Source of the DNA: Nocardioides salarius
GTDB lineage: Bacteria > Actinomycetota > Actinomycetes > Propionibacteriales > Nocardioidaceae
Length of the DNA: 64,000 nucleotides
NCBI RefSeq assembly: GCF_016907435.1
Contig: NZ_JAFBBZ010000001.1
Coordinates: forward strand, 3,968,001-4,032,000
Direction of reading: 5' to 3'
The position numbers and the translations under genes were made by a program. Under the pieces are notes generated by a model. The model saw nothing but the letters and a program-made list of their open reading frames with translations, was not told the DNA's origin and did not search any database. Each line of letters begins with the position of its first letter. The first letter of the stretch is position 1. Positions 1 to 7,736 of this stretch are shown in pieces.

Positions 1-267
1 CTTGAGCGCCTCCTCGACCGCGCGCGAGCCGAGCGCGACCGCCTCGGTGATGAAGTGGTCGTTGGCCTCGGTGAAGCCGCCGAGCTCGCCGTACGCCGCC
101 AGCGGCAGCGCGAGGTGGCGCTGGCTGACCCCGGCGTTGCGGTGGAAGCGGCGCAGCACCCGCTCGTCGAGCCGGCCCTGCGCGATGACGTCGGCGAAGG
201 CGGCCGTGATCTCGTCCTGGGTGTGCGTGTGCTCGGGCAGCGTGCCGCGGACAGCGAGGATCTGCAT
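1..267 (-). CDS. Type III polyketide synthase, N-terminal part (cut by window edge)
   Basis: The 89 visible codons start at the ATG at 267-265 and run off the left edge. The protein begins MQILAVRGTLPEHTHTQ and continues with RFHRNAGVSQRHLALPL and GFTEANDHFITEAV. This matches the N-terminal half of the chalcone/stilbene-synthase-like thiolase fold, where the region binds the starter substrate and dimer partner. The catalytic Cys-His-Asn triad lies outside the window, so starter and product cannot be judged. It is the third gene of a leftward operon after a UbiA-type prenyltransferase and an FAD oxidoreductase, 24 nt behind the latter. That context suggests a prenylated and oxidised or reduced polyketide such as a quinone or resorcinol lipid, which is inference. 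Confidence 0.85.
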   Translation of the reverse strand, partial: MQILAVRGTLPEHTHTQDEITAAFADVIAQGRLDERVLRRFHRNAGVSQRHLALPLAAYGELGGFTEANDHFITEAVALGSRAVEEALK

Positions 268-280
268 GGTGGGTCCCCAG

Positions 281-320
281 TCAGGTGGTGGTCAGGTGGT
301 GGTCAGGTGGTGGTCAGGTG
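281..320. repeat. 11-bp tandem repeat at the FAD gene 3' end
   Basis: The unit TCAGGTGGTGG repeats about 3.6 times. It encodes the C-terminal HHLTTT of the FAD oxidoreductase and its stop codon, and fills most of the gap to the PKS start. A change in copy number would alter the C-terminus and the intergenic spacing. Confidence 0.9.
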
Positions 321-1455
321 CGGGCCGGGCCAGGTGGGCCAGCAGACCGACACCCAGGCGTGGGCCGATGCGGCCGCCGCCCAGGCCGATCTCGACGAGG
401 TCGTCGAAGACGCGCTGGTCGCGGGCCGCGGCGCCGATGCCGGCGTCGACGACCCGGGGGTGCCGCGAGAGCCGGGAGGCGGCCCAGGTGTGGCGCAGGT
501 GGCGCCCGAGCAGCGCCCGCACCTCCCGCCCGTACGCCGCCCCCGCGGCCCCCGGCTCGTCCGCGGCCAGGGCGCGGGCCGCGGCCCGCCCGGCCAGCGC
601 GCCGGTGGCGACCGCGTAGTAGATGCCCTCGCCGGTCATCGGGTTGACCAGCCCGGCCGCGTCGCCGGCGAGCAGCACCGGGCCGTCGGGGTGGCGCCAG
701 CCCAGTCCTGAGAGCGGCAGGTGGTGCCCGCGCCAGGCGGTGCCGCCCTCGGTCGCGCCGGGCAGCAGCTCCTCGAGCTGCTCGAGCAGCAGGGCGCGGG
801 TGGGCGGGTCGGTGCCACCGACCAGCTCGCCGTACCCGACGTTGGCCAGTCCGTCGCCGCGGTCGAAGGACCAGGCGTAGGAGGGCTGGCGGCGCTCGCC
901 GTAGCGGATCACCTGCAGGCCCCGGCGCCCTCGCGGGGTGGGCGCGTAGCCGCGCAGGGCCAGGGCCCGGGGAGCGGTCGGGCCCAGCCCGGCCCCGGTG
1001 CGCACCACGGAGTGCGCCCCGTCGGCGCCGACGACGACCCCCGCGCGCAGGTGGTCGACCTCGACCCCGGCAGACCCGGCTCGCACCTCGCGCACCCGGT
1101 GGCGCACCAGCTCGGCGCCGCGCTCGACGGCCCGCTCGGCGAGGCGGGCGTCGAAGACCTCGCGCGGGATGACGTGCACCTCGCGGCGCATCCGGCCCGC
1201 GACCTCGCGCGAGCCGCGGCTGAGCGTGAGGTGGCGCAACGGACGCCAGCCCTCGACGACGTCGGCGGCGCCCAGCGGCCGCAGCACGTCGAGGACGTGC
1301 GGGGCGATGCCGTCGCCGCAGCACTTGTCGCGGGGGAGCTCGGCACGCTCGACGAGCAGCACCCGCAGGTCGGGGGAGTGCGCCAGGGCCGCCATGGCGG
1401 CGGCCGAGCCCGCGGGTCCGGCGCCGACGACGACCAGGTCGTGGGAGGCGCTCAT
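292..1455 (-). CDS. FAD-dependent oxidoreductase, geranylgeranyl-reductase family
   Basis: The 387-residue protein begins with a Rossmann dinucleotide motif, GAGPAG at residues 11-16. It has the family's KCCGDGIAP segment near residue 45, a GADGAHSVVR motif mid-protein and the FAD-ribityl motif LLAGDAAGLVNPMTGEGI in the C-terminal half. These mark the group of flavoproteins that includes geranylgeranyl reductases and halogenase-like hydroxylases. It uses FAD and probably NAD(P)H. The start overlaps the stop of the upstream UbiA gene by four bases, so the two are translationally coupled, and the PKS follows 24 nt downstream. A role in reducing isoprenoid double bonds or hydroxylating the operon's product fits, but the substrate is unknown. 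Confidence 0.85.
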   Translation of the reverse strand: MSASHDLVVVGAGPAGSAAAMAALAHSPDLRVLLVERAELPRDKCCGDGIAPHVLDVLRPLGAADVVEGWRPLRHLTLSRGSREVAGRMRREVHVIPREVFDARLAERAVERGAELVRHRVREVRAGSAGVEVDHLRAGVVVGADGAHSVVRTGAGLGPTAPRALALRGYAPTPRGRRGLQVIRYGERRQPSYAWSFDRGDGLANVGYGELVGGTDPPTRALLLEQLEELLPGATEGGTAWRGHHLPLSGLGWRHPDGPVLLAGDAAGLVNPMTGEGIYYAVATGALAGRAAARALAADEPGAAGAAYGREVRALLGRHLRHTWAASRLSRHPRVVDAGIGAAARDQRVFDDLVEIGLGGGRIGPRLGVGLLAHLARPAPDHHLTTT

Positions 1456-2252
1456 CCGGCCACCACCAGCAGGGCGACGTCGACCAGGGCGATGCCGACC
1501 GCGGCCCGGAAGGAGTCGCGGCCCCGTCGCACGAGCGCCAGGCCGGCCAGCGCCACGACGAGCACGGCCCCGACCGCCAGCGCCCAGCCGGGCAGGCCCG
1601 GGGCGCCGAGCGCGATCACCGCGCTGGCCGCCACCAGCACCGCCACCGCCGCCACCGGCAGCAGCCGCGGGCCGAGCCGGTGCGGCAGCCCGCGCACCCC
1701 GGTGGCCGCGTCGTCACCGAGGTCGGGCAGCACGTTGGCCAGGTGCGCGCCGACACCCAGCAGGGCGCCGGCCGCGACTCCCCACGCCGGCGGACTGTCG
1801 GGCCCGGCGAGCCACACGACGCCCGGCAGCGCGCCGAAGGCCACGGCGTAGGGCAGCCACGACAGCGCCGTCGCCTTGAGGCCCAGGTTGTAGGCCCAGC
1901 CGGCGGCGACCAGCAGCAGGTGGAGCAGCCCCGCCGCGGGGCCGAGCGCCAGCGAGAGCGCCGCCGTGGCCACCAGCGCCGCGGCGCAGCACCCACGCAC
2001 GAGGCGCTCCGAGAGCTCCCCGGTGGCCAGCGGCTTGTCGGTGCGGCCGACCGCGCGGTCGCGGCGTACGTCGACGAGGTCGTTGCTCCAGCCGATGGTG
2101 AGCTGGCCGGTCAGCACCGCGGCCACCACGAGCGCGGCGCGCGGGCCGTCGAGGCCCGCCGGCACGGTCAGCAGGCCCGCGAGCGCGGTCACGGCCAGGG
2201 TCGGGCCCAGGTGGGCCGACCCGAGCAGGGCGCTCATGCCTCGCCACGTCAC
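1452..2252 (-). CDS. UbiA-family prenyltransferase, membrane-bound
   Basis: The 266-residue protein is very hydrophobic with about eight predicted membrane helices. It carries the first Asp-rich UbiA motif as NDLVDVRRDR at residues 57-66 and a second candidate, NVLPDLGDD, near residue 172. UbiA enzymes transfer a prenyl chain onto an aromatic acceptor with Mg2+ bound at these motifs. I chose the GTG at 2252 because a -10-like TAGACA lies 6 nt before it on the minus strand, the leaderless pattern seen throughout this region; an internal ATG five codons in is the alternative. It is the first gene of the UbiA / FAD / type III PKS operon, so its acceptor is probably the polyketide. Confidence 0.85.
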   Translation of the reverse strand: MTWRGMSALLGSAHLGPTLAVTALAGLLTVPAGLDGPRAALVVAAVLTGQLTIGWSNDLVDVRRDRAVGRTDKPLATGELSERLVRGCCAAALVATAALSLALGPAAGLLHLLLVAAGWAYNLGLKATALSWLPYAVAFGALPGVVWLAGPDSPPAWGVAAGALLGVGAHLANVLPDLGDDAATGVRGLPHRLGPRLLPVAAVAVLVAASAVIALGAPGLPGWALAVGAVLVVALAGLALVRRGRDSFRAAVGIALVDVALLVVAG

Positions 2253-2344
2253 GGGCCCTGTCTACCGTGCCCCGGGTCACGCTGCCCCACCCGCACGGCC
2301 GAGCCGTGCGGCACGGCGGCTGCGGCAGGAGTAACTTGGAGGGG
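2253..2344. promoter_or_regulatory. Divergent leaderless promoters (PKS operon / tms operon)
   Basis: The 92-bp gap holds TAACTT at 2332-2337, 7 nt before the GTG at 2345 on the plus strand. It also holds TAGACA on the minus strand 6 nt before the GTG at 2252. Each hexamer would set transcription to begin at or next to its start codon. Confidence 0.6.
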
Positions 2345-3700
2345 GTGGGGAGCATCGGCTGGGACGAGCACGAGCGGGCCGTGGCACGGCTGCGGTCGTC
2401 GTACGACGCGATCCCGGACGGCGCGCCCGTCCGGCTGGCCAAGCGCACCTCGAACCTCTTCCGGCCCCGGGCCGCGACCACCGGCCCCGGCCTCGACGTC
2501 AGCGGGCTGACGGGCGTCATCGAGGTCGACCCCGCCGCCGGCACCGCCGAGGTGCAGGGCATGTGCACCTACGAGGACCTCGTCGCGGCCACGCTGGCGC
2601 ACTCGCTGGTGCCGCTGGTGGTGCCGCAGCTGCGCACGATCACCCTCGGCGGCGCCGTGACCGGCCTGGGCGTGGAGTCGACGAGCTTCCGCAGCGGGCT
2701 GCCGCACGAGTCGGTGCTCGAGATGGACGTGCTGACCGGCGCGGGCGAGGTCGTCACCACCCGTCCCGGGGACGCGCTCTTCGACGCCTTCCCCAACTCC
2801 TACGGCTCGCTGGGCTACGCGACCCGGCTGCGCATCGAGCTCGAACCGGTGCCGGGGCGGGTCGCGCTGCGCCACGTGCGGTTCGACGACCCGGCCCGTC
2901 TGGTCGAGGCGATCGCGCAGGTCACCGCGACGCGGGAGTGGGACGGCGCCCGGGTCGACGGCCTCGACGGGGTCGCCTTCGAGCCCGGCGAGCTGTACCT
3001 GAGCCTTGCCACCTGGACCGACGACCCCGGCCCGACCAGCGACTACACCGGGCAGCAGGTCTACTACCGCTCGATCAGGGAGCGTGGCGCCGACCTGCTC
3101 ACCATGGAGGACTACCTCTGGCGCTGGGACACCGACTGGTTCTGGTGCTCGGCCGCCTTCGGGGCCCAGCACCCGCTGGTGCGCCGCGTGTGGCCGCGGC
3201 GCTGGCGCCGCTCCGACGTCTACCACCGCCTCGTCGGGCTCGACGCCCGGCTCGGGCTCGTCGACCGGCTCGACCGTCGCGCGGGCCGCCCGCAGCGCGA
3301 GCGGGTGGTCCAGGACGTCGAGGTGCCGCTGGCGCGGCTGCCCGAGTTCCTGGCCTGGTTCGACGAGCACGTGGGGATGCGCCCGGTGTGGCTGTGCCCC
3401 CTGGTCGCCCACCGGGACTGGCCGACCTACCCGCTGGCCCCGCACGAGGTCTACGTCAACGTCGGCTTCTGGGGCACCGTCCACGTCGGTCCCGACGCGC
3501 CCGACGGGCCGACCAACCGGGCCATCGAGGAGCAGGTGCACGCCCTGGGCGGGCACAAGTCGCTCTACTCCGAGGCCTTCTACGACCGCGAGACCTTCGA
3601 CCGGCTCTACCGCGGCGACCGCCTGGGCGCCGTCAAGAGCCTCCACGACCCCGACGACCGGCTCACCTCGCTCTACGACAAGGCGGTGCGACGACAGTGA
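2345..3700 (+). CDS. tmsA: FAD-binding oxidoreductase of 10-methyl fatty acid synthesis (TmsA/BfaA-like)
   Basis: The 451-residue protein has an N-terminal FAD-binding type 4 (PCMH-like) domain, with VPQLRTITLGGAVTGLGVES around residues 95-115. The C-terminal part resembles DHCR24/DprE1-like enzymes. In actinobacteria the enzyme that reduces the 10-methylene intermediate to 10-methylstearate (tuberculostearate) is of this type and sits next to the methyltransferase, as here. The GTG at 2345 is preferred over an upstream in-frame start at 2267, because a TAACTT -10 ends 7 nt before it and the extra 26 residues look non-coding. It shares GTGA with the next gene, so the two are coupled. I am sure of the family and fairly sure of the pathway. 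Confidence 0.8.
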   Translation: MGSIGWDEHERAVARLRSSYDAIPDGAPVRLAKRTSNLFRPRAATTGPGLDVSGLTGVIEVDPAAGTAEVQGMCTYEDLVAATLAHSLVPLVVPQLRTITLGGAVTGLGVESTSFRSGLPHESVLEMDVLTGAGEVVTTRPGDALFDAFPNSYGSLGYATRLRIELEPVPGRVALRHVRFDDPARLVEAIAQVTATREWDGARVDGLDGVAFEPGELYLSLATWTDDPGPTSDYTGQQVYYRSIRERGADLLTMEDYLWRWDTDWFWCSAAFGAQHPLVRRVWPRRWRRSDVYHRLVGLDARLGLVDRLDRRAGRPQRERVVQDVEVPLARLPEFLAWFDEHVGMRPVWLCPLVAHRDWPTYPLAPHEVYVNVGFWGTVHVGPDAPDGPTNRAIEEQVHALGGHKSLYSEAFYDRETFDRLYRGDRLGAVKSLHDPDDRLTSLYDKAVRRQ

Positions 3701-4968
3701 CCTCCACGATCCCCATCGGTGACGCGGTGGCCTCCCTGATGCGTGAGGGGATGCCCGTGCGGTTCGAGGCGTACGACGGCTCCGTCGCGGGCCCCGCGGA
3801 CGCCGACATCACCCTGCGCCTGCTCGACCGGCGCGGCCTGGCCTACCTGCTCACCGCCCCCGGCGACCTGGGCATGGCCCGGGCCTACGTCAGCGGCGAC
3901 CTGCGCATCGAGGGCGTGCACCCCGGCGACCCCTACGACGCGATGACGCTGCTGCAGAGCAGGCTGCGCTTCCGCACCCCCTCGATCGGCGAGGCCGTGA
4001 CCCTGCTGCGCGGCCTCGGGCTGGCCAACCTCAAGCCCCCGCCGCCGCCGCCGCAGGAGCACCTGCCGCGCTGGCGGCGCGTCGTCGAGGGGGTGCGGCA
4101 CTCGCTCGACCGCGACGCCGAGGTGATCTCGCACCACTACGACGTCTCCAACGCCTTCTACCGCCACGTGCTGGGCCCCTCCATGGCCTACACCTGCGCG
4201 GTCTACCCCGACGCCGGCGCCACCCTGGAGGAGGCCCAGGCCGAGAAGTTCGACCTGGTCTGCCGCAAGCTCGGCCTGCGACCCGGGATGCGCCTGCTCG
4301 ACCTCGGCTGCGGCTGGGGCGGGATGGTGCGGCACGCGGCGCAGCACTACGGGGTGCACGCGCTGGGCGTGACCCTGAGCCGCGAGCAGGCGTCGTACGC
4401 GCGCGAGGCGATCGAGGCCGACGGGCTCGGGCACCTGGCCGAGGTCCGCCACAGCGACTATCGCGCGGTGCGCGAGACCGGCTTCGACGCGATCAGCTCG
4501 ATCGGGCTGATGGAGCACGTGGGGGTCAAGAACTACCCGGCCTACTTCGGGTTCGTGCGCGTGCACCTGCGCGAGGGCGGGCGGCTGCTCAACCACTGCA
4601 TCACCCGTCCCGACAACGCCCCGCGCGAGACCGGTGCCTTCATCGACCGCTACGTCTTCCCCGACGGCGAGCTCACGGGCTCGGGCACGATCATCACCCG
4701 CGCCCAGGACGCCGGGCTCGAGGTGGTGCACGAGGAGAACCTGCGCCGCCACTACGCGATGACCCTGCGCGACTGGTGCGCCAACCTGGTCGAGCACTGG
4801 GACGAGTGCGTGGCCGAGGTCGGCGAGGGCACCGCGCGCGTGTGGGGCCTCTACATGGCCGGGTCGCGGCTGGGCTTCGAGCGCAACGAGATCCAGCTGC
4901 ACCAGGTGCTGGCCGTGCACACCGGCCCTGACGGCGACGACGGATTGCCGCTGCGTCCGTCGTGGTGA
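3697..4968 (+). CDS. tmsB: SAM-dependent methyltransferase, cyclopropane-synthase family (TmsB/BfaB-like)
   Basis: The 423-residue protein has the cyclopropane-fatty-acyl-phospholipid synthase layout. A variable N-terminal domain is followed by HHYDVSNAFYRHVLG and a SAM-binding motif LLDLGCGWGG near residue 200. Later motifs are SSIGLMEHVGVKNYP and NLVEHWDECV. With the FAD enzyme upstream it should methylate oleoyl-phospholipid at C10 to form the methylene intermediate of tuberculostearic acid. The GTG start at 3697 overlaps the upstream stop. The third gene of the described tmsABC operon is not present: the next gene is unrelated and has its own promoter. Confidence 0.82.
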   Translation: MTSTIPIGDAVASLMREGMPVRFEAYDGSVAGPADADITLRLLDRRGLAYLLTAPGDLGMARAYVSGDLRIEGVHPGDPYDAMTLLQSRLRFRTPSIGEAVTLLRGLGLANLKPPPPPPQEHLPRWRRVVEGVRHSLDRDAEVISHHYDVSNAFYRHVLGPSMAYTCAVYPDAGATLEEAQAEKFDLVCRKLGLRPGMRLLDLGCGWGGMVRHAAQHYGVHALGVTLSREQASYAREAIEADGLGHLAEVRHSDYRAVRETGFDAISSIGLMEHVGVKNYPAYFGFVRVHLREGGRLLNHCITRPDNAPRETGAFIDRYVFPDGELTGSGTIITRAQDAGLEVVHEENLRRHYAMTLRDWCANLVEHWDECVAEVGEGTARVWGLYMAGSRLGFERNEIQLHQVLAVHTGPDGDDGLPLRPSW

Positions 4969-4981
4969 GTAGCCTCGGCGG

Positions 4982-5755
4982 GTGAGCACGCGAGCGATGA
5001 CCTTCGAGGCCCAGGTGCTGGGCCGCGAACGGATCACCGACCACCTGCTGCGCCTGCGGCTCGGCGGCGAGGGCCTGAGCGGCTTCGCCAGCACCGGGGT
5101 GCCCGACGAGTGGGTCGGCCTCGTGGTGCCCGGGCAGTTCCAGAGCCGCTACTACACGGTGCGCTCCTTCGCCGGCGGCGAGCTGGTGCTCGACGTGGTC
5201 GTCCACGACGTCGGCCTGGTCACCGAGTGGGCCCAGCTGCCCGACGTGGTGGGCCAGCGGGTCGTGGTCACCGAGCCGAAGGGCTCCTTCACGCTTCCCG
5301 ACGGCGCGCGCTGGCTGATGCTCGTCGGCGACCTGACCGCGATGCCGGCCATGGCGCGCATCAGCGAGGAGGTCGACCTGCCGACGCGGGTGTGGGCCGA
5401 GGTGCCCGAGCGGGTGCCCGGCTACCTGCCCGAGGGCGGCGACGTGACCTGGCTGGCGCAGCCCGGCGACGGGCAGTCGTCGCTGGCCGAGGTGGTCGGC
5501 GACCTGGTCTGGCCCGAGGGTGAGGGCTACTTCTGGATGGCGGGGGAGTCGGCGCAGATGCGGGCGATCCGCAAGCACCTGATGCGCGAGCGCCGGCTGC
5601 CCAGCACGGCGTACGACGTCATGGGCTACTGGCGCGGCGGGGCGCAGCGCCAGCCCAGGGCGGTCGACCCGGGGCCCATCTGGCGCGCCGGCAAGGCCGC
5701 CGGCAAGTCCGACGAGGAGATCTGGGCCGACTACGACGCAGCGAGGGAACAATGA
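4982..5755 (+). CDS. Siderophore-interacting (SIP/ViuB-like) flavin reductase
   Basis: The 257-residue protein has a ferredoxin-reductase-like FAD domain with the flavin motif RYYTV at residues 56-60. A C-terminal SIP domain follows, containing LVGDLTAMPAMARI and the closing FWMAGESAQMRAIRKHL helix. SIP proteins reduce ferric siderophores with NAD(P)H to release iron in the cytoplasm. A -10-like TAGCCT at 4970-4975 is 6 nt before the GTG, so it is probably transcribed on its own as a leaderless mRNA. It overlaps era by four bases. No siderophore genes or iron box are visible nearby, so the in vivo substrate is open. Confidence 0.85.
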   Translation: MSTRAMTFEAQVLGRERITDHLLRLRLGGEGLSGFASTGVPDEWVGLVVPGQFQSRYYTVRSFAGGELVLDVVVHDVGLVTEWAQLPDVVGQRVVVTEPKGSFTLPDGARWLMLVGDLTAMPAMARISEEVDLPTRVWAEVPERVPGYLPEGGDVTWLAQPGDGQSSLAEVVGDLVWPEGEGYFWMAGESAQMRAIRKHLMRERRLPSTAYDVMGYWRGGAQRQPRAVDPGPIWRAGKAAGKSDEEIWADYDAAREQ

Positions 5756-6678
5756 GCAGCACACCGGAGCACAGGAGCGGGTTCGCCTCGTTCGTCGGGC
5801 GCCCGAACGCCGGCAAGTCCACCCTGACCAACGCGCTGGTCGGCTCGAAGGTGGTCATCACCTCCTCGAAGCCGCAGACCACGCGCACCGTCGTGCGCGG
5901 CATCGTGCACCGCCCCGACGCCCAGCTGATCCTGGTCGACACCCCCGGCCTGCACCGCCCCCGCACCCTGCTCGGCGAACGGCTCAACGACCTGGTCAAG
6001 ACCACGCTGGCCGAGGTCGACGTGGTCGCGGTCTGCTTCCCGGCCAACGAGAAGGTCGGGCCCGGCGACCGGTTCATCGTCTCGGAGATGGCCAAGATCA
6101 AGCGCACCACCAAGGTCGCCATCGCCACCAAGACCGACCTGGCCACCCCCGAGCAGATCGGTCAGCACCTGCTCGACATCCAGGCCCTCGGCGCCGACCT
6201 CGGCATCGAGTGGGCCGAGATCGTGCCCGTCTCGGCGCAGGCCGGTGACCAGGTCTCGCTGCTCGAGGACCTCCTCGTGGGGCTGCTGCCCGAGGGCCCC
6301 CAGCTCTACCCCGACGGCGAGCTGAGCGACGCTCCCGAGGAGGCGATCGTCGCCGAGCTGGTGCGCGAGGCCGCGCTCGAGGGCGTGCGCGACGAGCTGC
6401 CGCACTCCATCGCCGTCGTCGTCGACGAGATGGGCCTGCGCGAGGGCCGCGACGAGGACAAGCCGCTGCTCGACATCTATGCCGTCGTCTACGTCGAGCG
6501 CGACTCCCAGAAGGGGATCATGATCGGCAAGAAGGGCTCGCGCCTGCGCAAGGTCGGCACCGACGCCCGGGTGCAGATCGAGGCCCTGCTGGGCACCCCC
6601 GTCTACCTCGACCTGCGCGTCAAGATCGCCAAGGACTGGCAGCGCGACCCCCGCCAGCTGCGCAAGCTCGGCTTCTAG
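5752..6678 (+). CDS. era: GTPase Era (ribosome small-subunit assembly)
   Basis: The 308-residue protein has the normal Era length and layout. The P-loop is GRPNAGKST at residues 16-24, the switch II motif is DTPGLHRP and the guanine-specificity motif is TKTD. The C-terminal KH domain contains GIMIGKKGSRLRKVG, which binds the 3' end of 16S rRNA. Era chaperones late 30S maturation. The ATG start overlaps the preceding SIP gene's stop as ATGA, so the two are co-translated. The gene faces a convergent lipoprotein gene across a repeat-rich spacer that may stop transcription from both sides. Confidence 0.97.
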   Translation: MSSTPEHRSGFASFVGRPNAGKSTLTNALVGSKVVITSSKPQTTRTVVRGIVHRPDAQLILVDTPGLHRPRTLLGERLNDLVKTTLAEVDVVAVCFPANEKVGPGDRFIVSEMAKIKRTTKVAIATKTDLATPEQIGQHLLDIQALGADLGIEWAEIVPVSAQAGDQVSLLEDLLVGLLPEGPQLYPDGELSDAPEEAIVAELVREAALEGVRDELPHSIAVVVDEMGLREGRDEDKPLLDIYAVVYVERDSQKGIMIGKKGSRLRKVGTDARVQIEALLGTPVYLDLRVKIAKDWQRDPRQLRKLGF

Positions 6679-6698
6679 CCACCCGTCCCACCCCGCCG

Positions 6699-6824
6699 AC
6701 CCGGCGCAAACTTCCCCCCCACCCGGCCCAAACTTCCCGCCCACCCGGCCCAAACTTCCCGCCCACCCGGCCCATGTCTCCTGCGGCCGATTCGGGCCGA
6801 CTGGGTGCGAAGTTTGCGCCGGGT
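6699..6824. repeat. 22-bp tandem repeats and long inverted repeat, likely bidirectional terminator
   Basis: Three 22-bp units starting ACCCGGCNCAAACTTC lie at 6699-6720, 6721-6742 and 6743-6764, with a partial fourth to 6774. The first 16 bases (6699-6714) recur as an exact reverse complement at 6809-6824. The two arms could form a large hairpin between the convergent era and lipoprotein genes. Confidence 0.7.
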
Positions 6825-6845
6825 CAGGGTGATATTCAGGCCGGG

Positions 6846-7736
6846 TCAGTCGGGGACCCAGCAGAGGCCGTGGCGCCGACCGGCCGCCCACTGCTCGGCA
6901 TCTGGCCACTCGTAGCCCCAGCTGAAGTCGAGGGGGTCCTCGGCGGCCTCGCGGCCGGCCGCCTCGCAGGGCTCCTGGCCGCGGGCGCGGGCGGCGTCCT
7001 CGCCGGGGTAGTCCTGGGAGCCCTGCCCAGCGGCGAGGTCGACGACCTGCACGGCTCGCCACGTGTGGTCGGTCGAGCACAGCACCCGGGTGAAGTCGGG
7101 GGTGCCGGGCTCGGCGGTGCCGCACATCCCGTAGCGCTCCCGCCCGGCCTCGGTGCCGAGCACTCCTCGCATGGGGGGCGTGAGCTCGGCCAGGCGCTCG
7201 GCGCCGGCCAGGGCCACCACGTCGCAGCGGTACCACGACGCGCCCTCGTCGGCCTCCTCGAGGCTGGGGGTGAACCACACGCTGCGCAGCATGCTCAGCC
7301 GCAGCGCGTCGGGCCCGCCGCCGAGGAAGTCGCCCAGCGCGGCCGGGCAGCGCTCGGCGACCCCGGCCTGCACCGCCTCCGAGTCCACGGCCAGCAGGTG
7401 CCCGTCGACCACGGTGTCGAGGGGCCCGGCGTCGAAGGTCACGGCCGTGTGGGTGCTCGCGCACCGCACCGGCGGTGCCGACGAGGTCGGCGCCACGGCA
7501 TCGTCGTACGACAGGCGGTAGCAGGTGGCGGTGGGTGGCGGCTCGACCGGCTCCGCCTGCTCCGCCGGCGCGGCGCGCTCGGACGGCGCGGCGGCGGACG
7601 AGGACGGGGCGGTGCCGGAGGCGCTCGCGGCGTCGGGGCCCGGGGCGGGATCGTCGGCGGTGCAGGCCGCCAGCACGGGCGCCAACGCCACCGCCACGAC
7701 CAGCGTGGCGGCACCGTGGCGTGGACCCCGTCTCAC
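6846..7736 (-). CDS. Lipoprotein with septum-formation-type domain, copy 2
   Basis: The 296-residue protein starts at GTG 7736, which overlaps the upstream stop as GTGA. A signal peptide ends in the lipobox LAAC with Cys25, so it should be lipid-anchored on the outer face of the membrane. After a Ser/Ala/Pro-rich spacer, the body has paired Cys and Thr-His motifs (CASTHTAV, YRCDV, CSTDHTWRAV, CEAAGREA). The same pattern recurs in the gene upstream, so the two are tandem paralogues. Both resemble the actinobacterial septum-formation family, whose molecular role is poorly defined. The conserved cysteines probably form disulfides. Confidence 0.75.
   Translation of the reverse strand: MRRGPRHGAATLVVAVALAPVLAACTADDPAPGPDAASASGTAPSSSAAAPSERAAPAEQAEPVEPPPTATCYRLSYDDAVAPTSSAPPVRCASTHTAVTFDAGPLDTVVDGHLLAVDSEAVQAGVAERCPAALGDFLGGGPDALRLSMLRSVWFTPSLEEADEGASWYRCDVVALAGAERLAELTPPMRGVLGTEAGRERYGMCGTAEPGTPDFTRVLCSTDHTWRAVQVVDLAAGQGSQDYPGEDAARARGQEPCEAAGREAAEDPLDFSWGYEWPDAEQWAAGRRHGLCWVPD

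Noticed and set aside
2249..3646. 465-residue minus-strand frame opposite the FAD oxidoreductase
   Set aside because: Shadow of the plus-strand gene; no promoter, no motif, and it would overlap the UbiA start.
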